Shown: piece after piece, positions 1-8,313 of the stretch
How positions within the stretch are numbered: position 1 is the first letter of the stretch
Layout: every line of letters begins with the position of its first letter
Source: Phycisphaera mikurensis NBRC 102666
GTDB lineage: Bacteria; Planctomycetota; Phycisphaerae; Phycisphaerales; SM1A02
Length of the DNA: 36,022 bases
Assembly: GCA_945890745.1 (NCBI GenBank)
Contig: CAMDCW010000007.1
Span: 1 to 36,022 of the forward strand
Direction of reading: 5' to 3'
Position numbers and translations under genes: made by a program
The notes under the pieces: model-generated
What the model was told of the DNA's origin: nothing
The model's database searches: none
What the model saw: the letters and a program-made list of their open reading frames with translations, nothing else

Positions 1-219
1 GTAGACCTTCCGGGGTAGCGACAGCACCCGGGAAGCGCCCATCTACATCCCAAGGTAGCGCAAGTTCAGTTCTGAACAAGTTTTTAGTGCCCGGAATGCT
101 TTTTATCGGTGAATTACTTGACCGGGGTGGGAGACGATTTCCTGGGGTGAATGGGGGTCTGAGGTCCTGGGAGGGGAAATTTGTGGGTCACCCGACTTTT
201 GGCTGCGTAATCGGGGGCA

Positions 220-1743
220 ATGCGGACCTGCATGCTTCGTTTGGGAAACATGGTCAATCGGTTCGCTTGCGTCGGCGCACTGGGTATTGGTGCTGGATGC
301 GCGATCGCGTTGATGGCAGGTGGTGGGGTCCAGCGCAGTGCAACCCCGCCGCTCGGCGTGGCTCCAGTGCAGGTCCCGGCTCCGGCGCCCGCGCTGCCGA
401 ACTTTGTGTTTATCTTGGCTGATGACCAAGCATGGAACGGTCTTTCCGTTCGCATGATTGCCGGGGATGATGCAAGTAAGAGCCGCACAACTCACACGCC
501 CAATACGCAGAAGCTGGCCGACCGCGGCGTGACTTTTTCGCAGGCGTATGCGGCGCATCCAAAGTGCGAGTGTTCGCGCGCTTCAATCATTTGTGGGCGA
601 ACAACAACTTCGCTGAATGCAACTTCCAAGTCAGTGCGCACATGGGCAGCACCGGTAGCGGATTCACTGGCGAATTCTTTGAAGCGTTTGCGCCCGGAAT
701 ATCACGCCGCACACTTGGGTAAGTGGCAATGGTCACAGACGCCAGCATCGATGGGCTATGACTTGAGTGATGGAATCACCCAGAATGAAGATGGCGATAG
801 CAAGGATCCTGCTGATCCGAAGCAGTCATTTGGAATCACCAAGCGCGCGCATGCATTCATGGAGCAGCAGGTCAAGGAAGGGCATCCTTTCTATATGCAA
901 CTTTCGTACTACGCGGTGCATCAGAAGCCGCAGGCGCTTGCAGAGACGCTCAAGAAGTATGAGGGCGCAGGCGCTGCCGATGCAAAGGGCGGCAAAGGCC
1001 CGAAGGGTGGCGCGGATCGCGCGGTGAGTGCAGCGATGGCAGAGGATCTTGATACATGCGTCGGTGCAGTACTCAAGGATCTTGAAGAGCTTGGAATTGC
1101 CAAGAACACCTACGTCATTTACATGTCTGACAATGGTGGTCGCACCGAGAACCTCAAAGGCGGAAAGGGGAATCTGTGGGAGGGCGGAATTCGCGTTCCA
1201 CTGATTGTGGCGGGGCCTGGTGTGCGTGCAGGCGAGTATTGCAATGAGCCGGTGGTTTCGTACGACCTTCTGCCGACCGTGCTTGACCTTGCAGTCGCTG
1301 GCACCGTGGCGCCCGCAGGTGTGGAGGGTGGTAGTTGGAAGAACGTGCTGACTTCATCCGCCGCAACCGCGAAGGTGACCCGACCGATTGATCGCATGGT
1401 GTGGCATATGGGAGTGGAGGTTGATCACCCGCAGAGCGCTATGCGTCAGGGTGACTTCAAGATCCTCTATTACTGGGACACCAAACAGGTGCAACTCTTT
1501 GATGTTGCGAAGGATCGCACTGAATCGAAAGACCTGTCCGCTGAACAGCCCGATCGCGTGGCAGCCATGCTTGCCGTACTCAAGGAACACGTTCGCGCGG
1601 GTATCGGTGAGCCACAAGTGGCCGCGCTCGAACGCGGGGAGAAACCGACTGAAGGTGGTGGGAAGCGCGGACAGCGCGGAGATACGAAGGCGCCGCGCGG
1701 AGAGGCGCAGTCGCCGCGCGGTGATCAGCCCGCGCCGCGATAG
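220..1743 (+). CDS. Secreted sulfatase (alkaline-phosphatase superfamily) with atypical active-site loop
   Basis: Predicted to hydrolyse sulfate esters outside the cytoplasm, probably on polysaccharides or other sulfated organics; the substrate cannot be read from sequence. A hydrophobic N-terminus (about residues 14-34) is a signal peptide or anchor, followed by a Pro/Ala linker. The catalytic domain starts at NFVFILADDQ (61-70, metal-binding Asp68/Asp69). HLGKW (165-169), YYAVH (230-234), SDNGG (303-307) and a K-G-N-L-W-E-G-G-I-R-V-P block (316-327) are typical of family S1 sulfatases. The formylglycine motif is C-E-C-S-R (116-120) instead of C-x-P/A-S-R, followed by C-G-R (125-127) where T-G-R is usual. 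The C-terminus is a low-complexity Arg/Gly/Pro tail with repeated PRG. The start may instead be the ATG at 250, which leaves a tidier signal peptide; neither start has a well-spaced Shine-Dalgarno. It converges on the sulfotransferase gene. Confidence 0.9.
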   Translation: MRTCMLRLGNMVNRFACVGALGIGAGCAIALMAGGGVQRSATPPLGVAPVQVPAPAPALPNFVFILADDQAWNGLSVRMIAGDDASKSRTTHTPNTQKLADRGVTFSQAYAAHPKCECSRASIICGRTTTSLNATSKSVRTWAAPVADSLANSLKRLRPEYHAAHLGKWQWSQTPASMGYDLSDGITQNEDGDSKDPADPKQSFGITKRAHAFMEQQVKEGHPFYMQLSYYAVHQKPQALAETLKKYEGAGAADAKGGKGPKGGADRAVSAAMAEDLDTCVGAVLKDLEELGIAKNTYVIYMSDNGGRTENLKGGKGNLWEGGIRVPLIVAGPGVRAGEYCNEPVVSYDLLPTVLDLAVAGTVAPAGVEGGSWKNVLTSSAATAKVTRPIDRMVWHMGVEVDHPQSAMRQGDFKILYYWDTKQVQLFDVAKDRTESKDLSAEQPDRVAAMLAVLKEHVRAGIGEPQVAALERGEKPTEGGGKRGQRGDTKAPRGEAQSPRGDQPAPR

Positions 1744-1819
1744 CCGTTCGGTTGCGATGAAATCATCGTCGCCTGGCGATTCAATCACCGTTGCCTTGAG
1801 ATTCAACCATCGCCGCTGT

Positions 1820-2395
1820 TCACGCCTTGTTGCGATGCAAACTCGGGTCAACGGCGGCGCACATCAGCTGCTCGTTGAGCGTGCCTCCAAGGAACGCATT
1901 GATCTGCGGCACGAACGCTTGGGGATTGGCGACCAGCGCGGCGTAGGGAATGCGCAGTACTTGAAAGTTGGGGCGCGCAGCAAGCCACTGCTCCACAACC
2001 TTCAGTTGCTGTTCGTAGATAGCCATCAGCCGCTCGGGGGGCAACTGCGCGCCGGTGCGCCCGCTGCGAGCCAACATGGTTGATTGACTCTTGACTACCT
2101 CGCGCACGTCGCGCTCCATGAAGATCACTCGGTAGGGGCGATCGTCGGGGAGCTCAGCCAGGAGCATGTGGATGACCTTCACTACTTTGCCTGCCGCATC
2201 GTCAATCCAACCCTTGTCGGACTTGAGTTGCTTGACGCGCTCAAACTCAAAGTAGCCGCGCGGATTGTCATCATCATTGGTGCGTTGGCCATCGGTGACC
2301 GCGGACACGCCGCCGGCATGGATCATTTGCATCGCCAGGCTGGTACCTGAGCGAGGGAGTCCACTGACCACAATGATGGGGGCTTGGGAAGTCAT
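1820..2395 (-). CDS. Small sulfotransferase-family protein
   Basis: P-loop sulfotransferase fold. The 5'-phosphosulfate-binding loop PRSGTS lies at residues 14-19 directly after a hydrophobic beta strand (PIIVVSGL), as expected for PAPS-dependent enzymes. RVIFMERDVREVVKSQ matches the usual 3'-phosphate-binding region with its Arg and Ser. At 191 aa it is shorter than most family members (250-300 aa), and a large part of the C-terminal half may be missing or reduced. The ATG at 2395 is chosen because the PAPS loop then sits near the N-terminus and a TACATT box ends 10 bases upstream; upstream in-frame codons only add a low-complexity basic segment. The acceptor substrate is unknown. It lies next to a sulfatase, but they are convergent and need not be functionally linked. 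Confidence 0.8.
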   Translation of the reverse strand: MTSQAPIIVVSGLPRSGTSLAMQMIHAGGVSAVTDGQRTNDDDNPRGYFEFERVKQLKSDKGWIDDAAGKVVKVIHMLLAELPDDRPYRVIFMERDVREVVKSQSTMLARSGRTGAQLPPERLMAIYEQQLKVVEQWLAARPNFQVLRIPYAALVANPQAFVPQINAFLGGTLNEQLMCAAVDPSLHRNKA

Positions 2396-2405
2396 CGGTG
2401 GCAGG

Positions 2406-2411
2406 AATGTA
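2406..2411 (-). promoter_or_regulatory. Putative -10 element (TACATT) of the sulfotransferase gene
   Basis: TACATT read on the minus strand fits TANNNT and ends 10 bases before the ATG at 2395, so transcription would begin at or close to the start codon. No convincing -35 or Shine-Dalgarno is seen. It is part of the recurring pattern in this window. Confidence 0.4.
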
Positions 2412-2421
2412 CGGGACGCGC

Positions 2422-2427
2422 CATACT
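2422..2427 (+). promoter_or_regulatory. Putative -10 element (CATACT) of the cyclophilin gene
   Basis: CATACT followed by exactly 6 bases and the ATG at 2434. It differs from TANNNT at the first base but has the same spacing as five other genes here. It supports 2434 rather than the GTG at 2398 or the ATG at 2407 as the start. Confidence 0.35.
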
Positions 2428-2433
2428 GCTGCG

Positions 2434-3459
2434 ATGATCGGCGCTCTCCTACCGCTTGTGGCTGTGTTCGCACTGCAACTTGAACCGCTGCCAGACGCCG
2501 CGTTTGCGCGGCCAACTGGGCAAATTCGCGCTCGCGCAGCGTCGGCGTGCGAATTGGTCATGATGGATGCGGATGGGCGCGTCCTCGCGCGCGCGGCGGC
2601 GCCTGCCGGCGAGTTGGACTTGGCGGCGTTGCTGCCCACCCTCCGCGACATTCCCAGCGCCGTGCGCGTGCAGGCCGTTGTCGCCGGCGTGCCCACCGAC
2701 GCGCCGCTCGTGGTGGTGCCGCTCCTTGGGCGACCGACCATTCGCACCATTCAAGATGTTCGTCCGGATGGCAAGACGAAATTCACGCGCATCATCGGAT
2801 GGGGCGATCAATTGCTCGATCCTGCCAATGCAGCGCATGTGGAAGCGAAGCGAACCTGGAGCAAGGAAGATCCCGCGCCGCGTTCAGGTTTTCGTGTGGC
2901 TGTTGATATGGATGTGCTGTTTGACACCAGCGCTGGCGCCATGCGATTTGCCATGCGCCCTGACATGGCACCGAACACCGCGCGCAACTTTGTGGAACTT
3001 GCCGCGAGCGGTTTCTATGACGGCACGATCATTCACCGCGTGGTTCCGAAGGGGCGCGGCGGTACGCCGTTTGTGATTCAGGGCGGGGACCCAATTGGTA
3101 CCGGAGATGGTGGCCCTGGTTATGACATTGCGCTTGAGCCGTCCACGCTTGCCCATGATTTTGGCGTACTTTCGATGGCTCGCAATGATTGGCCGGACAG
3201 TGCGGGTAGCCAGTGGTTTGTTGGGCTGACGCGCGCAGAGACGGCGCGGCTTGATGGGCAATACTGTGCGTTCGGTGAAGCGATCGAAGGCGCGGAGGCA
3301 ATCATCGCGACTGAGCGCGGCGCCATTGCGGATACTGAAACCGGAAGGCCAGTGAGTCCAGTTTCTGTGAAGCGTGCAACGGTGATTCCTGCCGCGGCGT
3401 GGGTGCCGGGGGCCGGTCGCTCGGCAAAGCGTGTGGTGCGACCGGAGGCAGTGAAGTGA
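2434..3459 (+). CDS. Exported cyclophilin-type peptidyl-prolyl cis-trans isomerase
   Basis: Catalyses cis-trans isomerisation of Xaa-Pro bonds, probably in the periplasm. The N-terminus (MIGALLPLVAVFALQLEPLP) reads as a signal peptide when the ATG at 2434 is used. About 130 residues of unrecognised sequence precede the cyclophilin domain (about 153-318). Domain landmarks are the strand D-T-S-A-G-A-M-R-F, NTARNFVELA, the catalytic HRV (His201-Arg202), VIQGGDP, and S-Q-W-F-V where S-Q-F-F-I is usual. The N-terminal extension makes the protein (341 aa) about twice the size of minimal bacterial cyclophilins. The stop codon overlaps the GTG of the next gene (GTGA), so the two are translationally coupled. 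Its start is divergent from the sulfotransferase gene across about 38 bases. Confidence 0.9.
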   Translation: MIGALLPLVAVFALQLEPLPDAAFARPTGQIRARAASACELVMMDADGRVLARAAAPAGELDLAALLPTLRDIPSAVRVQAVVAGVPTDAPLVVVPLLGRPTIRTIQDVRPDGKTKFTRIIGWGDQLLDPANAAHVEAKRTWSKEDPAPRSGFRVAVDMDVLFDTSAGAMRFAMRPDMAPNTARNFVELAASGFYDGTIIHRVVPKGRGGTPFVIQGGDPIGTGDGGPGYDIALEPSTLAHDFGVLSMARNDWPDSAGSQWFVGLTRAETARLDGQYCAFGEAIEGAEAIIATERGAIADTETGRPVSPVSVKRATVIPAAAWVPGAGRSAKRVVRPEAVK

Positions 3460-4856
3460 CCGCGCCGACAGCCGATGGTGAGGTGACACGTACAGTGGAC
3501 CGGCAAATGCTCGATGATCCAACTGAAGACCGCGGTATTGCTGGAAGCCCTCCACTTTGGAATCGTGGCTTCGTTTCGCTGTTAGCAACGCAATTTGTAG
3601 AGGCGTCAACCGACAACGTGGTGAAGACGCTTCTCACCATTGCCGTGGCAGCGGGTAAGCCTTGGGAACTTGTGTTTGGTCAAGGCGGCGGTGGGTGGAT
3701 CGGCGTGGCGTTTACGGTGCCGTTCATCTTGCTTTCGGCGTGGGCAGGGCGCATTGCCGATCGCAATTCCAAACGCTCCGTGACGGTGGTCTTGAAGTTG
3801 GCGGCGTTTGGGGTAGTGATTCTGGCTGCGCTCGGATTTGGATTTGGCCACGCATGGCTAGCCATGGCCGCGTTGATTTTGTTTGCCATCATCAGTGCGT
3901 TCTTTGGTCCAGCGAAATACGGGATGATTGCGGAGCTGGTGGCGCGCCGAGAGATTGCGCGCGCGAATGGCGTGATCAATATGGCCACGAATGTCGCCGT
4001 GATATTCGGCGTACTTCTGGCAGGCATCTTGGCCGATCACTGGGAGGAGAGCTTTGTTGCTCCTGGCGGTACTGTGGATCCGGGCGGCAGCGCATCGATT
4101 GCAGCAGCGACGATGGGCGCATGGTTCCCAGGAATTGCACTGGCGGTGCTCGTACTTGTTGGCTTCCTGACGTGCTTAACGCTGCCGCGGTTGCGGCCGC
4201 AGATGCCCTCCTTGCCGCGTGCGTGGAATCCAATCAGTACCTATGTGACCACCATCCGCGAAATGTCGCACTCGCCACTTCTTGCAGTGGCTCTCGCGTG
4301 GACATTCTTCTACTTTGCGGCAGCAGTGGCGCTTTTGGTGCTCCCGGATTATTCGCAGATTCTTGCCGTCTCGAACGCCAAGGTGAGTTACTTGATGGGT
4401 GGCCTGGGAGTTTCGATCGGCGTGAGTTGTGTGCTGGCGGCTTGGCTTGATCGTCCGCATCGACGCCGGTTCTTTGTGCCCGCCGGCGCGCTTGGACTGG
4501 CCGCTGGATTTCTTGCGCTTGGACTGGTGACGCCCACGTACACCAACGTTGCAATCCTGGTGAGTTGCACGGGTTTGGTAGCAGGCTTCTACATCATTCC
4601 CTTGCAGAGCATGTTGCAAATGCTGGCGCCGGACGAGTCGCGCGGGCGATGCTTGGGAACCGCCAACGGAATGAGCTTCATGATGGCGGCGATCGGTTCA
4701 GCCATGTTTCTTGGCTTGCGTAATACAGGAATGGAATCGAACCGAATCTTTGCGGTCCTGGGTGCGCTCTGCGTTGTGGCGGCAGTGATCACCTGGTGGC
4801 GTTTGTGCCGCAAGGATCTGAGTGGCAAGCGCCACGCCGCGCCGCGCATTGATTAG
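3456..4856 (+). CDS. MFS transporter, LplT/Aas-like (putative lysophospholipid flippase)
   Basis: A 466-aa polytopic membrane protein with about 12 hydrophobic segments. The segment FFGPAKYGMIAELV followed by ARANG is the hallmark of the LplT branch of the major facilitator superfamily and of the membrane domain of Aas acyltransferase fusions. Those proteins flip lysophospholipids across the inner membrane for re-acylation. No acyltransferase or acyl-ACP synthetase domain is fused or adjacent here, so the substrate is uncertain. The start is GTG 3456: a strong GGAGG (3444-3448) lies 7 bases upstream and the GTGA overlap couples it to the cyclophilin gene. The stop overlaps that of the chloride channel gene on the other strand, leaving no room for a terminator. 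Confidence 0.85.
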   Translation: MTAPTADGEVTRTVDRQMLDDPTEDRGIAGSPPLWNRGFVSLLATQFVEASTDNVVKTLLTIAVAAGKPWELVFGQGGGGWIGVAFTVPFILLSAWAGRIADRNSKRSVTVVLKLAAFGVVILAALGFGFGHAWLAMAALILFAIISAFFGPAKYGMIAELVARREIARANGVINMATNVAVIFGVLLAGILADHWEESFVAPGGTVDPGGSASIAAATMGAWFPGIALAVLVLVGFLTCLTLPRLRPQMPSLPRAWNPISTYVTTIREMSHSPLLAVALAWTFFYFAAAVALLVLPDYSQILAVSNAKVSYLMGGLGVSIGVSCVLAAWLDRPHRRRFFVPAGALGLAAGFLALGLVTPTYTNVAILVSCTGLVAGFYIIPLQSMLQMLAPDESRGRCLGTANGMSFMMAAIGSAMFLGLRNTGMESNRIFAVLGALCVVAAVITWWRLCRKDLSGKRHAAPRID

Positions 4857-6697
4857 TTGTTGATTGGCAGTTCGCCGCCGTACGCCTGTAACAAGCGCTC
4901 GCGCGTGAGTATGCCCAGCAGCCGTTTGCTTGGCTCATCAATCACCGCGATGGCATCAATATCTTTCGCACTGAGTTTGTGGAATGCGATTTCCATAGAC
5001 TCGTCTTCAGTGGTGACAGGGATATCGGTGCGCATGAGATCCGAAGCAACCGTGGCGGAAAGCGCTTCGCGAGCAAGGAGCGCGGATTGCAATTCACGCG
5101 CAGTAATCATGCCGCGGTAGCAACCGTCGGAATCGATCACCACCGCATCGTGCGCGCCATGCTTCTCTGCCAGTTCAAGAAGCGCGGTACCGGAGGCACT
5201 ATCAAGGATGACCACGCCGGGAAGTTGTGCGACCTGACGCACCGCCATCTTGCGCAGCTCCACCAGATCCGCAACGACACCTTGGCGCACACCAAGCGCA
5301 GCCAATCCAGCCGTGTACACGCTGAATGGATGCATGGCGCGACACGCAAGTGTGGAGATCACCGTGGCAAGCAGCACCGGAAGGATCACCGACTCTTGGT
5401 GGCACAGTTCATAGACAAGCATCGCGCCGGCAAGCGGGGCGTGTGTGGTGGCGGCCACCATGCATCCCATCCCGGCAAGCACTAATTCTGACGATGGCGT
5501 TGATTGGAAGCCCGCGGCGCGCAGTGTTTCCGCGAATGCGCCGCCGAGCATCGCGCCGCAGGCGAGACTGGGCGCAAAGAGGCCGCCAGCAGATCCCGAA
5601 CCAAGCGTGGTGCCAGTTGCGAACACTTTGCCAACGAACCAGACCATGAGAATGCCTGCATAGGCGAGGTTTGGCGTGGCGAGTCCGGCGTGTTCAATTT
5701 GGTCGCGCGCCACCCAGTATCCGGTGCCAAAGAATGGTGGCAGTGGAGATTCTGGGTGCATCCACACCCATGCAGCGCCACCGATACCCAGCAGGGCGGC
5801 GCCAATGATCGGCTTGATCATGCGCGGTACCGGAAGAATCACAAACGCGCGTTCAATGACTTCAAACGAGCGCATAAAGAACACCGCGCCGACGGCACAC
5901 AGCAGGGCGAGCACCATGAAGAATGGTGCAAGCCCCATAGTCATGCCGGTGAGGCGTGGTCCAATCTCGCGTGCCGCTGGGCCAAACAGCGAATCAACTG
6001 GTCCCAGCACACTTTGCACGGTGGCAAATGCCAGTACGGAAGCAACCACGATCGGCGCAAAGGTGCGCGCGGAGAAATCCTTGAGCACCACTTCGACTGC
6101 AAAGAAGATGCCCGTTAACGGTGCAGCAAATACCGCAGACAGTCCAGCTGCGGCACCGCATCCAAGCAGCGTGCTGGTGTTGCTTGCCGATGGTCGCAAC
6201 ATGAAACGGGCGACGTTTGAACCAACTGTTGCGCCGATGGTGACGATCGGTCCTTCCGGACCTGCGCTGCCGCCGGAGACGATGGTGAGGGTAGACGCAA
6301 GCCACTGCCGGACTGCCAAGAGTGGCGGGATGCGCGAGTTGGTTCGCTGCACCGCATACATCACTTGGGTGACTCCGTGCCCGCGCTGCCGCATCGGAAG
6401 AATTGCAAAGACAATCACCGTTCCGATGGCGCCGAGTACGGGGGCCACCGCAATAATCAGCGCCGCACTTTCGCGGCTTCCGCGCAGTGCGGACTCAAGT
6501 GCGTGTTCGCCCCAACGAATCGGCAGAATGAATCCGAGCGCTAAGAAGGCCACGATCACGCCAATGGCAGCGCCCCATGCAACCAATGCCCAGTCTGCAT
6601 CCAGGCGCAACATGGCAGCCGCGCGCTGCGTTGGGCTGAGTAGCCCCGCCATGAATGGATTGCGCTTCGTCCGAGAGATTGGCTCGCGGCTGTTCAT
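4853..6697 (-). CDS. CLC-family chloride channel with C-terminal CBS domain pair
   Basis: Moves Cl- (or a related anion) through the inner membrane. Residues about 30-470 form the CLC membrane domain and 485-605 two CBS repeats that usually bind adenine nucleotides. The gating glutamate is present in SAGPEGP (Glu148), and the third selectivity motif is GGLFAPS (371-377). The first motif, normally G-S-G-I-P, is G-H-G-V-T (106-110), so the pore Ser is His. After GIFFAVEV, the position equivalent to the internal proton glutamate of E. coli ClcA (Glu203) is Val203, as in CLC channels rather than Cl-/H+ exchangers. The gene follows isocitrate dehydrogenase by 35 bases on the same strand and is probably co-transcribed. 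The ATG at 6697 has no clear Shine-Dalgarno; ATG 6652 is an alternative. Confidence 0.93.
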   Translation of the reverse strand: MNSREPISRTKRNPFMAGLLSPTQRAAAMLRLDADWALVAWGAAIGVIVAFLALGFILPIRWGEHALESALRGSRESAALIIAVAPVLGAIGTVIVFAILPMRQRGHGVTQVMYAVQRTNSRIPPLLAVRQWLASTLTIVSGGSAGPEGPIVTIGATVGSNVARFMLRPSASNTSTLLGCGAAAGLSAVFAAPLTGIFFAVEVVLKDFSARTFAPIVVASVLAFATVQSVLGPVDSLFGPAAREIGPRLTGMTMGLAPFFMVLALLCAVGAVFFMRSFEVIERAFVILPVPRMIKPIIGAALLGIGGAAWVWMHPESPLPPFFGTGYWVARDQIEHAGLATPNLAYAGILMVWFVGKVFATGTTLGSGSAGGLFAPSLACGAMLGGAFAETLRAAGFQSTPSSELVLAGMGCMVAATTHAPLAGAMLVYELCHQESVILPVLLATVISTLACRAMHPFSVYTAGLAALGVRQGVVADLVELRKMAVRQVAQLPGVVILDSASGTALLELAEKHGAHDAVVIDSDGCYRGMITARELQSALLAREALSATVASDLMRTDIPVTTEDESMEIAFHKLSAKDIDAIAVIDEPSKRLLGILTRERLLQAYGGELPINN

Positions 6698-6732
6698 GTG
6701 CGGAGTTGTTGCGCGCGACGGTGCATATCAGT

Positions 6733-8199
6733 TCATTGCCCCTGCGCCAGTGTCCAACCGCGCACTCCGTTGTAGGTACGCAGCAATTCATACTCGCTGA
6801 CGACGGCGTGTTGGGCGATGTTGCCAAGCAATGCGATGGCGTCCGCTTGCGTTGCGGTGCGACCGTCACGCAATTCAAAACGAACGCGCCAGTAGTCGAC
6901 GCACTCGGTGAACGCGGAGCCACGTGGCCAGACTTGCATTCCGCGGCAGGAAACGAGAGTGATTTGAAACGGACTTGTTGCGCACAGGTGCTGCATCTGC
7001 ACCGCGGTGTCGGCCGCTGGATGCACGGCTTCGACGTAGACATCCAGTCCGGCGACTTCCTTCTTCACGTCGGTAAAGGTTCGCATCACCAGGGCCGCCT
7101 CTGGCTTTGGATTCGCCACCCGCGTGATGCGGTCGCTGGTGCCGGCAGGCGCAGGCTTCACCGTCTTCGGCTCCTGACCGAGGCGCGCAATGATTTCCTT
7201 GATGAAGGCATGCGTGTTCAGGGTCGGCTTGCTGCGGTCGCCAAAGTCGCCGGTGTGCGCGCCGTCCTCAAGTGCAGCGAGCAATGCATTCTCAATAGTG
7301 GCGGCTTGCTTCTCAAGACCAATGTGGCGAAGCATCATCAGTCCGGAGAGAACCAGCGCCGTTGGATTGGCAATTCCCTTGCCAGCAATGTCTGGCGCGG
7401 TGCCGTGGACTGCTTCAAAGATGGAGATATTGCGGCCAATGTTTGCACTCGGAGCGAAGCCGAGGCCGCCGACAAGGCCAGCGGCAAGATCACTGACGAT
7501 GTCGCCCTGCAGATTGGTGAGCACCACCATCTTGTATTGCGATGGCTTCATCACCAAGTTCATGCAGAGTGCATCAACGATCACGTCGGGCGCGGCAATG
7601 CCTGGGTATTCCAAGGCCATGGTGCGGAATCGTTCCAAGAACAGGCCGTCAGTCATCTTCATGATGTTGGCCTTGTGGGAGCAGTGCACGGTGTCAATCC
7701 CCATGCGCTTGGCAGTTTCAAATGCGAAGCGGAGCACTTCATCACAGCCCGGCGCGGTAATGATGCGCTTGGCGACCATCACATCGTTACTGAGGCGATG
7801 TTCAATACCGCCGTAGGTGTCCTCGATATTTTCACGCACGATGGCAAAGTCAAGTTGAATGCCCGCCTGGCTGTATGGGGTGACCACGCCCGGCAGTGTG
7901 CGAAAGTGCCGATAGTTGGCGTATGCGCTCCACATCTTGCGCGCCGTGACGTTGATGGACTTCCCGCCACCGCCGGTCGGCGTAGCCATGGGTCCCTTGA
8001 AGAGAACGCCAAGATCCTCGACGACGCGAATCGCCTCATCAGTCATGCCGCGCGTGTTGCCGCGTGCAAAGATGGCTTCGCCCATTTCAACAGGAACGAA
8101 TTCCACCAGCTTGCTGACTCCCGCCGCAGCAAAGAGTTCCAAGGTGGCAGCCATGATTTCTGGTCCGATTCCGTCGCCAGCAGCAAGCGCAATACGCAT
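6733..8199 (-). CDS. icd: Isocitrate dehydrogenase, long (Thermus-type) form, predicted NAD-dependent
   Basis: TCA-cycle enzyme converting isocitrate to 2-oxoglutarate and CO2 in the cytoplasm. It opens with the family strand ALAAGDGIGPE and has RENIEDTYGG (catalytic Tyr129), SHKANIMKMTDG (Lys176), NLQGDIVSDLAAGL (metal-binding Asp) and EAVHGTAPDIAGK-G-I-ANPT (cofactor loop). The 488-aa length, with about 150 residues after the core, matches the Thermus thermophilus type with an extra C-terminal domain rather than E. coli Icd (416 aa) or 3-isopropylmalate dehydrogenase (about 350 aa). Asp270-Ile271 follow HGTAP; NADP enzymes usually have Lys-Tyr there, and Asp-Ile marks NAD specificity. The ATG at 8199 is preceded by TAGGA at normal spacing. 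The chloride channel gene follows directly. Confidence 0.9.
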   Translation of the reverse strand: MRIALAAGDGIGPEIMAATLELFAAAGVSKLVEFVPVEMGEAIFARGNTRGMTDEAIRVVEDLGVLFKGPMATPTGGGGKSINVTARKMWSAYANYRHFRTLPGVVTPYSQAGIQLDFAIVRENIEDTYGGIEHRLSNDVMVAKRIITAPGCDEVLRFAFETAKRMGIDTVHCSHKANIMKMTDGLFLERFRTMALEYPGIAAPDVIVDALCMNLVMKPSQYKMVVLTNLQGDIVSDLAAGLVGGLGFAPSANIGRNISIFEAVHGTAPDIAGKGIANPTALVLSGLMMLRHIGLEKQAATIENALLAALEDGAHTGDFGDRSKPTLNTHAFIKEIIARLGQEPKTVKPAPAGTSDRITRVANPKPEAALVMRTFTDVKKEVAGLDVYVEAVHPAADTAVQMQHLCATSPFQITLVSCRGMQVWPRGSAFTECVDYWRVRFELRDGRTATQADAIALLGNIAQHAVVSEYELLRTYNGVRGWTLAQGQ

Positions 8200-8250
8200 G
8201 AGTCAATTCCTAGTCGTGAGGGTGGTTGGCCGCGTGGCCGTGGGTCGTAA

Positions 8251-8256
8251 AGGATA
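8251..8256 (-). promoter_or_regulatory. Possible -10 element (TATCCT) for isocitrate dehydrogenase
   Basis: TATCCT on the minus strand lies 51 bases before the ATG at 8199, giving a leader that carries a TAGGA ribosome-binding site. No good -35 is visible. It lies in the 114-base divergent region shared with the MFS gene. Confidence 0.3.
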
Positions 8257-8278
8257 AGGCGCGCCGGGCTGTGCGCGG

Positions 8279-8284
8279 TACGCT
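8279..8284 (+). promoter_or_regulatory. Possible -10 element (TACGCT) for the MFS gene
   Basis: TACGCT fits TANNNT and lies 29 bases before the GTG at 8314. No Shine-Dalgarno lies between them. If the leaderless pattern held here, a rarer start such as the in-frame ATT at 8290 would be implied, which is speculative. Confidence 0.25.
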
Positions 8285-8313
8285 TTGCAATTCGGCTTTG
8301 GATCCCACTCGAC

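Noticed and set aside
64-77. Dyad gttcag-tt-ctgaac followed by aagttttt near the window start
   Set aside because: The stem is 6 bp with a 2-base loop, too tight for a good terminator, and no gene ending upstream can be seen. It could be an operator, but nothing supports that.
1751-1766. Weak hairpin between the convergent sulfatase and sulfotransferase genes
   Set aside because: Five to six base pairs including a wobble pair, no U-tract; not distinguishable from chance.
6655-8250. Long open frame on the plus strand opposite isocitrate dehydrogenase
   Set aside because: No family motifs and a composition of scattered His/Arg/Gly; the minus strand has every isocitrate dehydrogenase motif. 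It is an antisense shadow of GC-rich coding DNA.
8290-8313. ATT start at 8290 for the MFS gene
   Set aside because: It fits the leaderless spacing after TACGCT, but ATT starts are very rare and the GTG at 8314 is adequate.
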